Part shown: piece by piece, positions 7,232-15,623 of the stretch
How positions within the stretch are numbered: position 1 is the first letter of the stretch
Layout: each line of letters opens with the position of its first letter
Origin: ZC4RG30 sp046347045
GTDB lineage: Bacteria; Pseudomonadota; Gammaproteobacteria; Steroidobacterales; Steroidobacteraceae
Length of the DNA: 64,000 bases
Assembly (NCBI GenBank): GCA_046347045.1
Contig: JAXMGX010000016.1
Location: 1-64,000 of the forward strand
Reading direction: 5' to 3'
The notes under the pieces: model-generated
The model's input: the letters and a program-made list of their open reading frames with translations, nothing else
What the model was told of the DNA's origin: nothing
Database searches by the model: none
Position numbers and translations under genes: made by a program

Positions 7232-9571
7232 TCAGAACTTCTTCTGCACCTGGATCGCGAACTCACGCGGCGGCGCGAGCAGTCCGTACTGCGCACCCGA
7301 GCTGCTGAGCAGATCGAAGTTCGACACGTAGTACGACTTGTTGAACACATTGCTGCCGATAGCCGCGACTTCCCAGCTTCCCTCGGCTGTCTTGTAGGTC
7401 AGCCGTGCATTGCCCAAGTGACGGCCCGCAACGCGGTTCGAACCGGTGAACTGCGCGTTCGTGTTGAAGCCACCCTGGAACGAATAGTCGAAGCGCGGCG
7501 TCAGCGTGGCGCCATTCGCCAGCGCGCCCTCGTACTGCGCACCGATGCTCCACTTCAGCTTGATCGTGCCCGGGGCTTCCTGGCCCACGGTGAGTCCCGT
7601 GCTGCCCTGCAGGCGCGTGTACTTGAAGCTCAGGTCGCTGAACGAGGCATCGAACCGCAGCTTTTCGGTCGGCTGCGCCTCGATCTCGATCTCGTAGCCC
7701 TTGATGTCGGCGTCGCCGGCATTGAACGTGGCCGCGCAGGGCGCCACGGGCGTGAGCGAGGGGCAGGTCAGCAACGTGAGCTGGATGTCCTTGTACTTGT
7801 TGATGAACCCGGCCACGTTCACGCGCAGGCGGTTGTCGAGGAAGTCCGTCTTCGCGCCGAGCTCGTAGGCGGTGAGCTTTTCCTTGTCGAACGGCACCAC
7901 CTGGCCCGGGCCGAACGGACGGGCATTCGTGCCGCCACCCTTGAACGCGGTCGACACGCTGGCGTAGGTCATCAGCTGTTCCGACCAGCGATAGTCCACG
8001 TTTAGGCGGTAATCCACCTTCGAGCCCGAGTACCGGCCCGGATTGCCGTTCAGGCTGTCGAGGCCCAGCACAAGCGACCCGCCCACCGGCAGGCGGCTGT
8101 AGTTGTAGACCTTCTTCTCATGCGTGTAGCGCACGCCCGCGTTGATGTTCAGCGCGTCCGTGGCATGCCAGCTGGAGTTGAAGAAGCCGGCGTAGCTGGT
8201 CGCGTCGACCGGATCGTTGCCGTAGAACTCGAAGCCCGGCACCGCATAGGGCAGGAACTGGTGCGTGGCATAGGTGGTGGTCTGGTCGAAGTAGTAGCCA
8301 CCCAGCGTGTACTCGAGCAGCTCGCCAACCTTGCCGTTCAGGCGCAGTTCCTGGCTGAAGCTCTCGTTGAACAGGTGCTCCGCGCCCAGCGATCCGGAGA
8401 TCGGCGAGACGTCGTTGTCCTCGCTCCAGCGGCTGTCGAACTCGCGGTAGGAGGTGATCGACTTCAGCGCCAGGCTGTCGCCCAGCTTCCAGTCCGCCGT
8501 GCCGTTCACGCCCCAGAGCGTGGTGTGCGTATTCGGCGAGTAGCTGAGGGTCGAGCCGGCGAGCGGGTTCGGTGGGCCGAAAGCGTTCTGCGGCCGGATG
8601 GCCGTGAACGTCGCGTAGCTGATGCGCCGGTTCGGCGGCAGGAACGAGCGCGTGTAGGGCACGGTCACGCTGCCGAAGCGAGTGGCCGAGGCCAGCGCGC
8701 CGCCCGCGGCGGCATTCACGTTCTGCAACACGATGGCCGCACTCTGCGAGTCATCCGCAGTGATGTCGGCGGAGAGGTTGAATTCGAAGTTTTCGCTCGC
8801 CAGGAAGCGCAGTGCGCCGCGCGCGGCGATGTAATTCTTGCCGCCTTCTTCGCCCGCGATGCAGTCGCCCTGCGGCGAGTTGCTGGGCACGCCTGAGGTC
8901 GGGAACTTGCAGCCATAATCGATCAGCGTCACGTAGCCGTCCTGGCGCTTGGCCACCGCTGACAAGCGGGCGAACACCGAGCCATCCACGAGCGAGAAAT
9001 CACCCACCGCGCGGGCGTCGATCAGGTTCCGCGAACCATAGCTGGCACGCACGGAACCAGTGCCGTCGCCCTGCGGCTTGCGCGAATACAGCTTCACCGA
9101 GCCGCCTTCGCTGTTGCGTCCGCCCAGCACGCCCTGCGGGCCGCGGGCGATTTCCACGCGGTCCAGGTCGAGCAGGTCGAAGTTCGAGCCCGTGAGGCTG
9201 GAGTAGTACACATCGTCGATGTAGATGCCCACGCCCGGCTCGAAGGCGGGATTGAAGTCGGCCTGGCCCACGCCGCGGATGCGGGCGGACATGCCCGGGC
9301 CGAAGGCGCCGCCGGTCTCGAGCAGCAGCACGTTCGGCGCCTGCGCGGCGACGGCGGCGAGACTGGTCTGGTTGCGGGCCTCCAGCATCTCCGCATCGAC
9401 GGCGGTGATGGCAATCGGGGTGTCCTGAAGTCTCTGTTCACGAAACTGCGCGGTGACCACGACCTCTTCAAGATCACCACCTTCCGAAGCCGCTGCAGCC
9501 CAGGCAGGCGACGCAACGCCAGCAATAGCCGCTGCTACGGACGCTGCTACGGAAATCCTGAATGTATGCAT
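7232..9571 (-). CDS. TonB-dependent outer-membrane receptor
   Basis: A 779-residue protein with a signal peptide ending AWA, then a TonB-box-like LEEVVVTAQ. A plug domain follows (IRGVGQADFNPAFEPGVGIY, then IARGPQGVLGGRNSEGG), then a 22-strand barrel ending in an aromatic residue (FAIQVQKKF). Such 'EEVVVTA' receptors in this lineage import organic substrates as well as siderophores. It heads an operon with a periplasmic PQQ dehydrogenase and a VOC protein, so it probably imports the compound they act on. A good GAGAGG ribosome-binding site precedes the start. A promoter with overlapping palindromes lies about 230 bases upstream. The 168-base gap to the dehydrogenase shows no clear terminator. 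Confidence 0.93.
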   Translation of the reverse strand: MHTFRISVAASVAAAIAGVASPAWAAAASEGGDLEEVVVTAQFREQRLQDTPIAITAVDAEMLEARNQTSLAAVAAQAPNVLLLETGGAFGPGMSARIRGVGQADFNPAFEPGVGIYIDDVYYSSLTGSNFDLLDLDRVEIARGPQGVLGGRNSEGGSVKLYSRKPQGDGTGSVRASYGSRNLIDARAVGDFSLVDGSVFARLSAVAKRQDGYVTLIDYGCKFPTSGVPSNSPQGDCIAGEEGGKNYIAARGALRFLASENFEFNLSADITADDSQSAAIVLQNVNAAAGGALASATRFGSVTVPYTRSFLPPNRRISYATFTAIRPQNAFGPPNPLAGSTLSYSPNTHTTLWGVNGTADWKLGDSLALKSITSYREFDSRWSEDNDVSPISGSLGAEHLFNESFSQELRLNGKVGELLEYTLGGYYFDQTTTYATHQFLPYAVPGFEFYGNDPVDATSYAGFFNSSWHATDALNINAGVRYTHEKKVYNYSRLPVGGSLVLGLDSLNGNPGRYSGSKVDYRLNVDYRWSEQLMTYASVSTAFKGGGTNARPFGPGQVVPFDKEKLTAYELGAKTDFLDNRLRVNVAGFINKYKDIQLTLLTCPSLTPVAPCAATFNAGDADIKGYEIEIEAQPTEKLRFDASFSDLSFKYTRLQGSTGLTVGQEAPGTIKLKWSIGAQYEGALANGATLTPRFDYSFQGGFNTNAQFTGSNRVAGRHLGNARLTYKTAEGSWEVAAIGSNVFNKSYYVSNFDLLSSSGAQYGLLAPPREFAIQVQKKF

Positions 9572-9772
9572 GACCCTCTCTCCCCTATCTTTTGTCAGTC
9601 TGGTCGTGGCTCGACGCTTCGTCGTTACTTGAAGCGTTCAATTGAAATTCGAAACTTGCCAACGCCGGTCAGCCCCGGAGCCTTTGCGGCAGACCCCATC
9701 TTCAACGGCCCGTCCGGAAGAATTGCCGATTCCCCTCATACCCGTATTCGACGCGCCACTCGCACGGCATGT

Positions 9773-9803
9773 CTCTAACGGCGTTCGACTAATGGCGTTA
9801 GTC
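9773..9803. promoter_or_regulatory. Palindromic operator region at the TonB-receptor promoter (probable TetR target)
   Basis: Two overlapping inverted repeats occur here. CTCTAAC-GGC-GTTCGAC (9773-9789) shares 13 of 17 positions with the near-perfect palindrome in the TetR divergent region at 16515-16531. GACTAA-TGGCG-TTAGTC (9787-9803) is a perfect 6-5-6 repeat overlapping the -10 box. Their position over the -10 and transcript start fits a repressor. The remainder of the 296-base gap (9572-9867) is untranslated leader with nothing else recognised. Confidence 0.6.
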
Positions 9804-9827
9804 TAGCAGCCACCATCGGCAAGTCAA
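9800..9827 (-). promoter_or_regulatory. Sigma-70 promoter of the TonB receptor operon
   Basis: On the reverse strand TTGACT (9822-9827) and TAGACT (9800-9805) are separated by 16 bp. The -10 overlaps a perfect inverted repeat. The leader would be about 220 bases. A second promoter closer to the gene cannot be ruled out. Confidence 0.6.
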
Positions 9828-9867
9828 AAAGTTTGCGCTCTGACAGGGCTATGTTTGGACGCGCGCT

Positions 9868-11097
9868 TCAAGAAACGAGGGACCGCAGTTCGACAGCTGT
9901 CGAGGCAAGCGTTTTCGCATCAGCCATTGCGCCCTTCATGACTAGTCGCTTCCCCTGAATGAAGTCACGCCCGGCGTTTACACAGTCGAGAGCGATTACC
10001 CGACCCCGCAGCGTGTAAACGACGGAGAACGCGCCGGACTTGGGATCCCCGCGAATGACCGAAGAATCGGCCCCCTGCGAAAGTCCGACGGTCTGCAGCC
10101 GGACATCGAACTGCTGGGACCAGAACCATGGAACGGCGTCATACCCTGCTGATTCGCCCATGAGGACCTTTGCAACCGTCGCAGCTTGGTCGGTCGCGTT
10201 CTGCACGGACTCAAGGCGCGCCGTTCCACTGGCGGCAAATCGATTTGGGTGCAGCGCACAATCCCCGATGGCATAGATGTCCGGCAGATCGGTGCGGCAT
10301 TGCTCGTCCACGCGGACGCCGTTAGACACCGATGCTCCCGCCGCCGCCAACAACTCCGTGTTGGGGAGAATTCCGATCCCCACTATCGCAAGCTGGGCTT
10401 CAATGCGCCTTCCATCCGCGAGGCGTACGGCGCATATGCGCCCTGCCCGGCTCTCCATGCCTGCGACCATGGCATTGAGCACTATCTCTACGCCACGTGC
10501 AGTGTGCGTTTCCTGGAAGAACGTTGACAATTCAGAGCCCGCAACACGGGCCAATACCCTGGGCAAGGATTCTAGGATGATGACTGACTTGCCCAGGCCC
10601 GCAAGGGTCGCAGCAGATTCCAGGCCAATGTAGCCCGCCCCTATCACCACAATCCGCTCGGCCTGCGGGAGTTCGGTGCGCAGTGCGTCGACATCATCCT
10701 TGCATCGAACGTAATGGATGCCCGCCACATCACTGCCAGGACAGGCCAGGCGCCTAGCTCGCCCACCCGCGGCCCACACCAGCGTACCGTAACCCATGAC
10801 ACTTCCGTCGCTCAGGCCCAACTCATGCCCAGCGGCTGATATCGACTCGGCCCGCGTGCCCCGCAGCACATCGATCGACTGATTCTCCCAGACGGCTGAA
10901 GAGCGGAACTGGATCTCCTCGAAGGATTTCACTCCTGATAGGAACTCCTTTGACAAAGGAGGACGCTCATACGGCATGCACGGCTCGTCACTGACCACGC
11001 CGATTGACCCGGCAAAGCGCCGCTGGCGCAGATTCAGCGACAGGCCGGCTCCACCATGCCCCGCGCCAACGATCAATATGTCGTAGTGGCTGCGCAT
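9868..11097 (-). CDS. FAD-dependent ferredoxin/rubredoxin reductase (BphA4/GR type)
   Basis: A 409-residue NAD(P)H:acceptor oxidoreductase. The FAD-binding motif is at the N-terminus (DILIVGAGHGGAGLSLNL), the NAD-binding motif GAGYIGLESAATLAG near residue 155, and the second FAD signature DLPDIYAIGDCA near residue 275. Enzymes of this type feed electrons via a ferredoxin to Rieske oxygenases. It lies four bases after the Rieske oxygenase gene and is the last gene of the operon, so it is the likely electron donor. No ferredoxin gene is present in the cluster. Either an external ferredoxin serves, or the reductase acts directly. Confidence 0.88.
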   Translation of the reverse strand: MRSHYDILIVGAGHGGAGLSLNLRQRRFAGSIGVVSDEPCMPYERPPLSKEFLSGVKSFEEIQFRSSAVWENQSIDVLRGTRAESISAAGHELGLSDGSVMGYGTLVWAAGGRARRLACPGSDVAGIHYVRCKDDVDALRTELPQAERIVVIGAGYIGLESAATLAGLGKSVIILESLPRVLARVAGSELSTFFQETHTARGVEIVLNAMVAGMESRAGRICAVRLADGRRIEAQLAIVGIGILPNTELLAAAGASVSNGVRVDEQCRTDLPDIYAIGDCALHPNRFAASGTARLESVQNATDQAATVAKVLMGESAGYDAVPWFWSQQFDVRLQTVGLSQGADSSVIRGDPKSGAFSVVYTLRGRVIALDCVNAGRDFIQGKRLVMKGAMADAKTLASTAVELRSLVS

Positions 11098-11101
11098 GCG
11101 T

Positions 11102-12145
11102 CTACGCTTTGCTGGACTGCTTCTGCTCCTCTCGGACGAGTCTCGCTACCAGCTGGCTGAAGAGCATCACACCGCGATCATGGCCGGTTGGCAGAACCTG
11201 GTAGTTCGGCGTGCGGTCTATGATTCGCTGCTGCGCCTCGATAATTGCCTTGTCCTCCGAGAACGCCTTTGCCGCCACCCCCATCAGGATGTCGCGAAGT
11301 TTTTCATCGCCGTGAAGACGATGCGGCCCCCAGGAGAAGAAGTAGCGCGCCGCCTTGTCGGCCGTAGGCGTCACGGCCTGGCTCGTGAATGTGACACCCC
11401 TGATTGCCTTCGAGTAGTCTGGTCTCTCGTAGCCGCACTTCTCCGCCGTACCTGCTGGAAAACTGCCACTCCACATCAGCAGAATGCCCGGTATGAGAAA
11501 GTCATAGGCCGACCACCCGTCCACAAGATCACCAGTACGCGCAGCGACCGGACCCTGTGTACCGACGATCCAGCGCTCGAACCGCACGCCCCTTGGCAAC
11601 ACGGTGAGCTTGGGTCGCTCATCTGCAAAGGCCGGCGGCGCGCCAAAACTGTTTGCATGCACATAGGTGAGATGGCTGAAATCAAGCAGGTTGTCGTTGA
11701 TGAGCTCGGCTTCAGCCGAATAGTCGAGAAATCCCTTCCCCAGTATCCAATCCGGGTCATCGAACCCAACAGCCGGTGGTATCAGCGATTCGTCCGCACT
11801 CTCCGGATCTCCCATCCACACCCATACCCAGCTGTGCTTATCGACCGCCGGATACTTCTTGACCCGGGCCTTTGGCGGCACGGCAGGCTGCCCTGGAATC
11901 TCGACCACTTGGCCAGCGCTGTCATAGAGAAATCCGTGATACATACAGCGAAGGTGCGACTTCTCGCAGCGCCCCATGGACAGAGGTGCCAGTCGATGCA
12001 CGCACCGATCTTCCAGCGCCACAATCGCGTTTTCCGCCCGCCACAGGACGATGGGGTCGCCGAGGATGGAAATGGCAACCGGCTGATCGGCGCTGACGTC
12101 CTGCGACCACGCAGCAACGTACCAGGCATTTCGAACGTACTTCAT
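11102..12145 (-). CDS. Rieske non-heme iron oxygenase, VanA-like (O-demethylase/hydroxylase)
   Basis: A 347-residue oxygenase subunit of the homo-oligomeric VanA/phthalate type. The Rieske cluster ligands are Cys48-x-His50 and Cys67-x2-His70. The mononuclear iron site is in NDNLLDFSHLTYVH at about residues 150-165. Relatives demethylate vanillate-type methoxy-aromatics or hydroxylate rings. The N-terminus NAWYVAAWSQDV is the usual start of this group. Neighbours are an FAD reductase downstream and a 4-alkylphenol flavocytochrome upstream, which points to a lignin-type phenol. The exact reaction cannot be read from the sequence. Confidence 0.88.
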   Translation of the reverse strand: MKYVRNAWYVAAWSQDVSADQPVAISILGDPIVLWRAENAIVALEDRCVHRLAPLSMGRCEKSHLRCMYHGFLYDSAGQVVEIPGQPAVPPKARVKKYPAVDKHSWVWVWMGDPESADESLIPPAVGFDDPDWILGKGFLDYSAEAELINDNLLDFSHLTYVHANSFGAPPAFADERPKLTVLPRGVRFERWIVGTQGPVAARTGDLVDGWSAYDFLIPGILLMWSGSFPAGTAEKCGYERPDYSKAIRGVTFTSQAVTPTADKAARYFFSWGPHRLHGDEKLRDILMGVAAKAFSEDKAIIEAQQRIIDRTPNYQVLPTGHDRGVMLFSQLVARLVREEQKQSSKA

Positions 12146-12167
12146 GACACCTTCCCCCTGATTCCGC

Positions 12168-12542
12168 TCAACTCATTTCCCATGCAACAATCCCGGACTG
12201 GCAGACATGGCTGCGGACCCTCAGGCCGTGCTCCTCGAGTTGCCCGCGCACCACCAGAAAGTCCGCCCAGCGCGTATGCCCGATAAAGACACGATCGGCC
12301 AATGGCGACCGCAGCCGCTGCCATAACGCGTACTCACCCATGGCGACATCTATGCAATCAGCCGCTGGAAACGACATGCCACGCCCTGTGCCTTCAATTC
12401 TCGAGTCGAAAACCCTGATGGACTCCACCTTCCCGCAGATCACCGGCCTGGCAAGCACAGTCGCTGCGGTGGCGACCGACAGGTTCAACACCTCGCGCCG
12501 CGTCCATGGCGCAGAGCGCAGAAGACCTTCTTTTGGACTCAT
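12168..12542 (-). CDS. Small protein with Tat-like signal, function unknown
   Basis: 124 residues with no family I recognise. The N-terminus has a twin-arginine-like segment, WTRREVLNLSVATAATVLA, followed by a possible cleavage after ARP. That would export a folded domain of about 90 residues rich in aromatic, Cys and His residues (CIDVAMGEY; GHTRWADF; RSHVCQSG). It sits between the cytochrome c and the Rieske oxygenase genes with only two bases to the former, so it is translated with them. It could be a small electron-transfer or maturation partner of the flavocytochrome, which is inference from place only. It is not a shortened neighbour. Confidence 0.65.
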   Translation of the reverse strand: MSPKEGLLRSAPWTRREVLNLSVATAATVLARPVICGKVESIRVFDSRIEGTGRGMSFPAADCIDVAMGEYALWQRLRSPLADRVFIGHTRWADFLVVRGQLEEHGLRVRSHVCQSGIVAWEMS

Positions 12543-12544
12543 GG

Positions 12545-12928
12545 CTATCTGCCCCTCGCGAGGTAGCGCGCAATGCGATCAAGTTGCGCATCACTGACTT
12601 CACCCCGACTGATGCGAGGCATGTTCACAAGTCCGTGACGAGCGACCACCTTCACGTAATCCGCCGTGAGATCGGTGCGCTTCTCCAGCATGGCGCGGTC
12701 CGGAGGCACTCTTCGCGCAAGCGACACCGTGCCCATTCCCAGCTGTCGATGGCACATGGAGCACTTCTCGACAAACAGAGCCTCATCATCGGAGCTGGAC
12801 GAGCGGTCCTGAAGCGCGCCTCGGAAGGCGTTCTCGACGACTGTAGTTGAGACTGGCGCCTCGGCGGCCAGCCCCAGATTCAGGCCGGCGCCAATGCAAA
12901 CCAACGAAAGCCACGCCGTGCGCTTCAT
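12545..12928 (-). CDS. Periplasmic cytochrome c, subunit of the phenol flavocytochrome
   Basis: A 127-residue class I cytochrome c. It has a signal peptide (AWLSLVCIGAGLNLGLA), heme attachment Cys56-x-x-Cys59-His60 (CSMCH), and a likely axial Met in LVNMPRIS, then the C-terminal helix. The start overlaps the stop of the flavoprotein gene by four bases. This pairing of a VAO-type flavoprotein with a small cytochrome c is the arrangement of p-cresol methylhydroxylase (PchF/PchC) and eugenol hydroxylase. It would accept electrons from the flavin and pass them to the respiratory chain. Confidence 0.85.
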   Translation of the reverse strand: MKRTAWLSLVCIGAGLNLGLAAEAPVSTTVVENAFRGALQDRSSSSDDEALFVEKCSMCHRQLGMGTVSLARRVPPDRAMLEKRTDLTADYVKVVARHGLVNMPRISRGEVSDAQLDRIARYLARGR

Positions 12929-14445
12929 GCCCGCCTGCCCTTAGGCCATATGCCGCTCTTGCCCGGCGCAATGATGCCGTTCGGGTCCAGCGCGTTCTTC
13001 ACCCGCTCATTGAGTCTGCGCAGCGCATTGCCATTGAAGTCGTAGCTGTTGGCGACGAGATCCATGTAGTCGATATGGGTACGGTATTCGCCATACCTGT
13101 GCGCACTGGCATCCGCCACCAGTTCTTTGAACATGGCGTCGACCCGGGACATCATTGCCGGATCGTCCTTGTTGTACAGAAGCTGGTTGACATTGGTCAG
13201 GCTGCGCTCCCCCATGGCAAAGCTGGCGTGGTAGTCCATGCCGTATTTCTCATACAGCGCATGCGTTCGGCGAAACTGGTCCATGGCAAGGTCTCCGCGG
13301 GGAGGCAGCACGGGCGAATAACCGATGTGCCCACCTCGCCCGCCATGCCAATTGGCATTGGCAAGGGGAAAGCTCACCGGCACACCTGATAGCGGTGATC
13401 CCTCTGGGGCGTCTCCCCTGACCCATCGAGCGGGCTTGCGGTCGAGCACTGGCCTTTTCCCAAAGGCGCGTTCCAATATGCGCAGGGAGGACTCGACGAC
13501 ATCCAGGTGTCCGTAGAAGCGGACCTGCACGCTCCACCAGCCTATGTTGAAGCGTTTGCGGATCGCGGAGATGACCTTGTCATCCAACGGACCCTTGTCG
13601 GCTGACCACTCATTTCTCGTGGTCATCACCGATGCAGACCGCAGCCAATTTCCAATGCTCGGCGACTGCTGAATCAAGCCGTCGCGGCGAAGCGGCATGA
13701 TCGCGTCTACCACCCACCCCAGATCCTCGGGCTTGTCGAACTCATAGTCGCATCCGACTATGGCCTCCGGCTCTGGCATCAACCAGAGGCCGAGCTGCGT
13801 GACGATGCCGAAATTGGACTGGCAGAACATGGAGTCCCACCCTGGCCCGAAACCATTCCGATACAGCGTCCACGCAGGATTGTTCGCCATCGCGCCCATG
13901 CCCGTCCGCACCAGGTCGCCGTCCGGCAGAACGACTTCCAGACCGCAGATCCTGGCAGCGTGGTCACCGTACGAGGTGTAACCGACGCCCCGATCCAGTG
14001 CATTGCCGGCTACGGACCCCCAGCTGTTGCCAGGCACGGACAGCCACAACGGGATGCGGTTCTTCTGCAGATGGTCATACAGGTCAAAGAATCCGACGCC
14101 AGGCTCGACCAGCACTGTCCCGTTTTCCTGGTCCACCTGGATTCGCTTCATGCGCGAGAGGTCGAGAACCACCGACCCCTTCTGTACCGGCGCCGCTCCT
14201 CCGTAGCCGAAGTTCTTGCCGCGGCTGATGGGCCACAGCGCAATCTTGAATCGATTCGCGATGCGCACCACTTCCCGCACCTCGTCGGTGTTTGCCGGCG
14301 CAATAGCCCCGGCGGGACGATGCTTCTGCTCATCGGCCGCGAAGTGGTCAGAGTAGGCCGCCTTGTCCTCCTCCTGTGTGAGAACCCACTGGCTGCCAAC
14401 CGCACCCGCAAATGCCTTGAAGGCCTGTGTTTCCGTCGGTGTCAT
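12925..14445 (-). CDS. VAO/p-cresol methylhydroxylase-family flavoprotein
   Basis: A 506-residue FAD oxidoreductase of the vanillyl-alcohol oxidase/4-cresol dehydrogenase family. The N-terminal PCMH-type FAD domain includes ALWPISRGKNFGYGG and VLDLSRMKRI. The C-terminus has the family ending NERVKNALDPNGIIAPGKSG. There is no signal peptide, as is common for the flavoprotein subunit. Relatives oxidize the para-alkyl side chain of phenols (p-cresol, 4-ethylphenol, eugenol, vanillyl alcohol) with water as the oxygen source. The coupled cytochrome c gene argues for a dehydrogenase rather than an oxygen-using oxidase. The residue that carries covalent FAD I cannot assign with confidence. It overlaps the transporter gene by four bases. 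Confidence 0.88.
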   Translation of the reverse strand: MTPTETQAFKAFAGAVGSQWVLTQEEDKAAYSDHFAADEQKHRPAGAIAPANTDEVREVVRIANRFKIALWPISRGKNFGYGGAAPVQKGSVVLDLSRMKRIQVDQENGTVLVEPGVGFFDLYDHLQKNRIPLWLSVPGNSWGSVAGNALDRGVGYTSYGDHAARICGLEVVLPDGDLVRTGMGAMANNPAWTLYRNGFGPGWDSMFCQSNFGIVTQLGLWLMPEPEAIVGCDYEFDKPEDLGWVVDAIMPLRRDGLIQQSPSIGNWLRSASVMTTRNEWSADKGPLDDKVISAIRKRFNIGWWSVQVRFYGHLDVVESSLRILERAFGKRPVLDRKPARWVRGDAPEGSPLSGVPVSFPLANANWHGGRGGHIGYSPVLPPRGDLAMDQFRRTHALYEKYGMDYHASFAMGERSLTNVNQLLYNKDDPAMMSRVDAMFKELVADASAHRYGEYRTHIDYMDLVANSYDFNGNALRRLNERVKNALDPNGIIAPGKSGIWPKGRRA

Positions 14446-15623
14446 TTCCGCAGCTCCTCATCTCGCAGGCGCACCACCTGCCATGCAACGGGCAACATCG
14501 CCAGGATCAGCAAGGTACAGGCGAAATAGGGGGCATCCTGGTTGACGCTGAAAAGCCAGCCAAACGCGGGTGGCGCCACGATGCGCGAGATCGCATTGGA
14601 AGCCATGTTCAGCCCCATGACACTTCCTTGCCGATCCCGGGGAGTCGTGCGTGATACGAGGGCCCCGGCATTCGGGAATGCCAGACTGTGACCCACCATC
14701 AGTGCCGACATGAGAATGACGGACGCGACGGGCAATCGCAGCAGTGGTTGCAGGAGGATGGCAAACACGAGGATGACCAGACCACCCACGATGACCCTCG
14801 CTTCGCCAAAGCTCGCGACAAGTGGACCGATGCACAAGGCCTGTACCAGCAGACCCGCCCCGCCGACAGCGAGAAAGGTCATCCCGACCTCATGCGCGGA
14901 CCAGTGAAAATTGCTGGCAGTCCACAAACCGAACACTGCCTCCATCGATGCGAATGCAGCGATGCCGCAGAAGGCGATCACAAACAGGCGGAGCAAAAGG
15001 GGCTGTGCACGCACGAATTGCAACGCCTCTGCGTAGCTTGGCGGCGGCCTCACCGCCCCACCCTTCGGGCGCGTCTCGGGCAGGACGGCGAGCGACCACA
15101 GTGAAGCACTCGCAGCAAGCGCGGCCGCAGCCAGGATGGGAAAATGGAATCCCGCAAGCCCTTCGGATGGTGTCGCCAGCAGCCCTCCGATTGCAGGACC
15201 CGCAGCGAACCCCAGGTTGAACGAGGCGCCGAAGTACCCCATGTTCCTGGCCCGCTTTTCAACTGGAGTGATGTCGGCAATGGCGCCCTGGACAACACCA
15301 AAGGTGCCGCTGAAGAACCCACTGACCACCCGAATCGCAATGGCTATCGCCAAAGTGTTCGCGAAGGCGAAGCCCATATACGTCAGGGCGGCCGCTCCAG
15401 TCGTGACGATGAGAACAGGGCGTCGACCAATCGCATCCGAAAGTCGGCCCCAGTAGATCTCACCGAAGACATTGCCGAGCGAGTACGCCGCAAAGAGACA
15501 GGCCACTTCGAAAGACGAGGCCCCAAACAGGCTGCCATAGAAGGGCAGCAAGGGCAGTATCAGACTGAACCCCGCTATGTTCAGGAACACCGTGACCAGC
15601 AGCAGAGGCATGGGCCACTTCAA
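14442..15623 (-). CDS. MFS transporter
   Basis: A 393-residue, 12-helix major facilitator protein. The loop 2-3 signature GEIYWGRLSDAIGRRP is conserved, and GVVQGAIADITPVEKRARNM marks the TetA/multidrug-like branch. It may take up the phenolic substrate or export an intermediate; sequence does not decide. The first codon is probably TTG at 15623, overlapping the lactonase stop and with GAGG eight bases away. An ATG four codons later is an alternative. It is within a tightly overlapping operon. Confidence 0.85.
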   Translation of the reverse strand: MKWPMPLLLVTVFLNIAGFSLILPLLPFYGSLFGASSFEVACLFAAYSLGNVFGEIYWGRLSDAIGRRPVLIVTTGAAALTYMGFAFANTLAIAIAIRVVSGFFSGTFGVVQGAIADITPVEKRARNMGYFGASFNLGFAAGPAIGGLLATPSEGLAGFHFPILAAAALAASASLWSLAVLPETRPKGGAVRPPPSYAEALQFVRAQPLLLRLFVIAFCGIAAFASMEAVFGLWTASNFHWSAHEVGMTFLAVGGAGLLVQALCIGPLVASFGEARVIVGGLVILVFAILLQPLLRLPVASVILMSALMVGHSLAFPNAGALVSRTTPRDRQGSVMGLNMASNAISRIVAPPAFGWLFSVNQDAPYFACTLLILAMLPVAWQVVRLRDEELRK

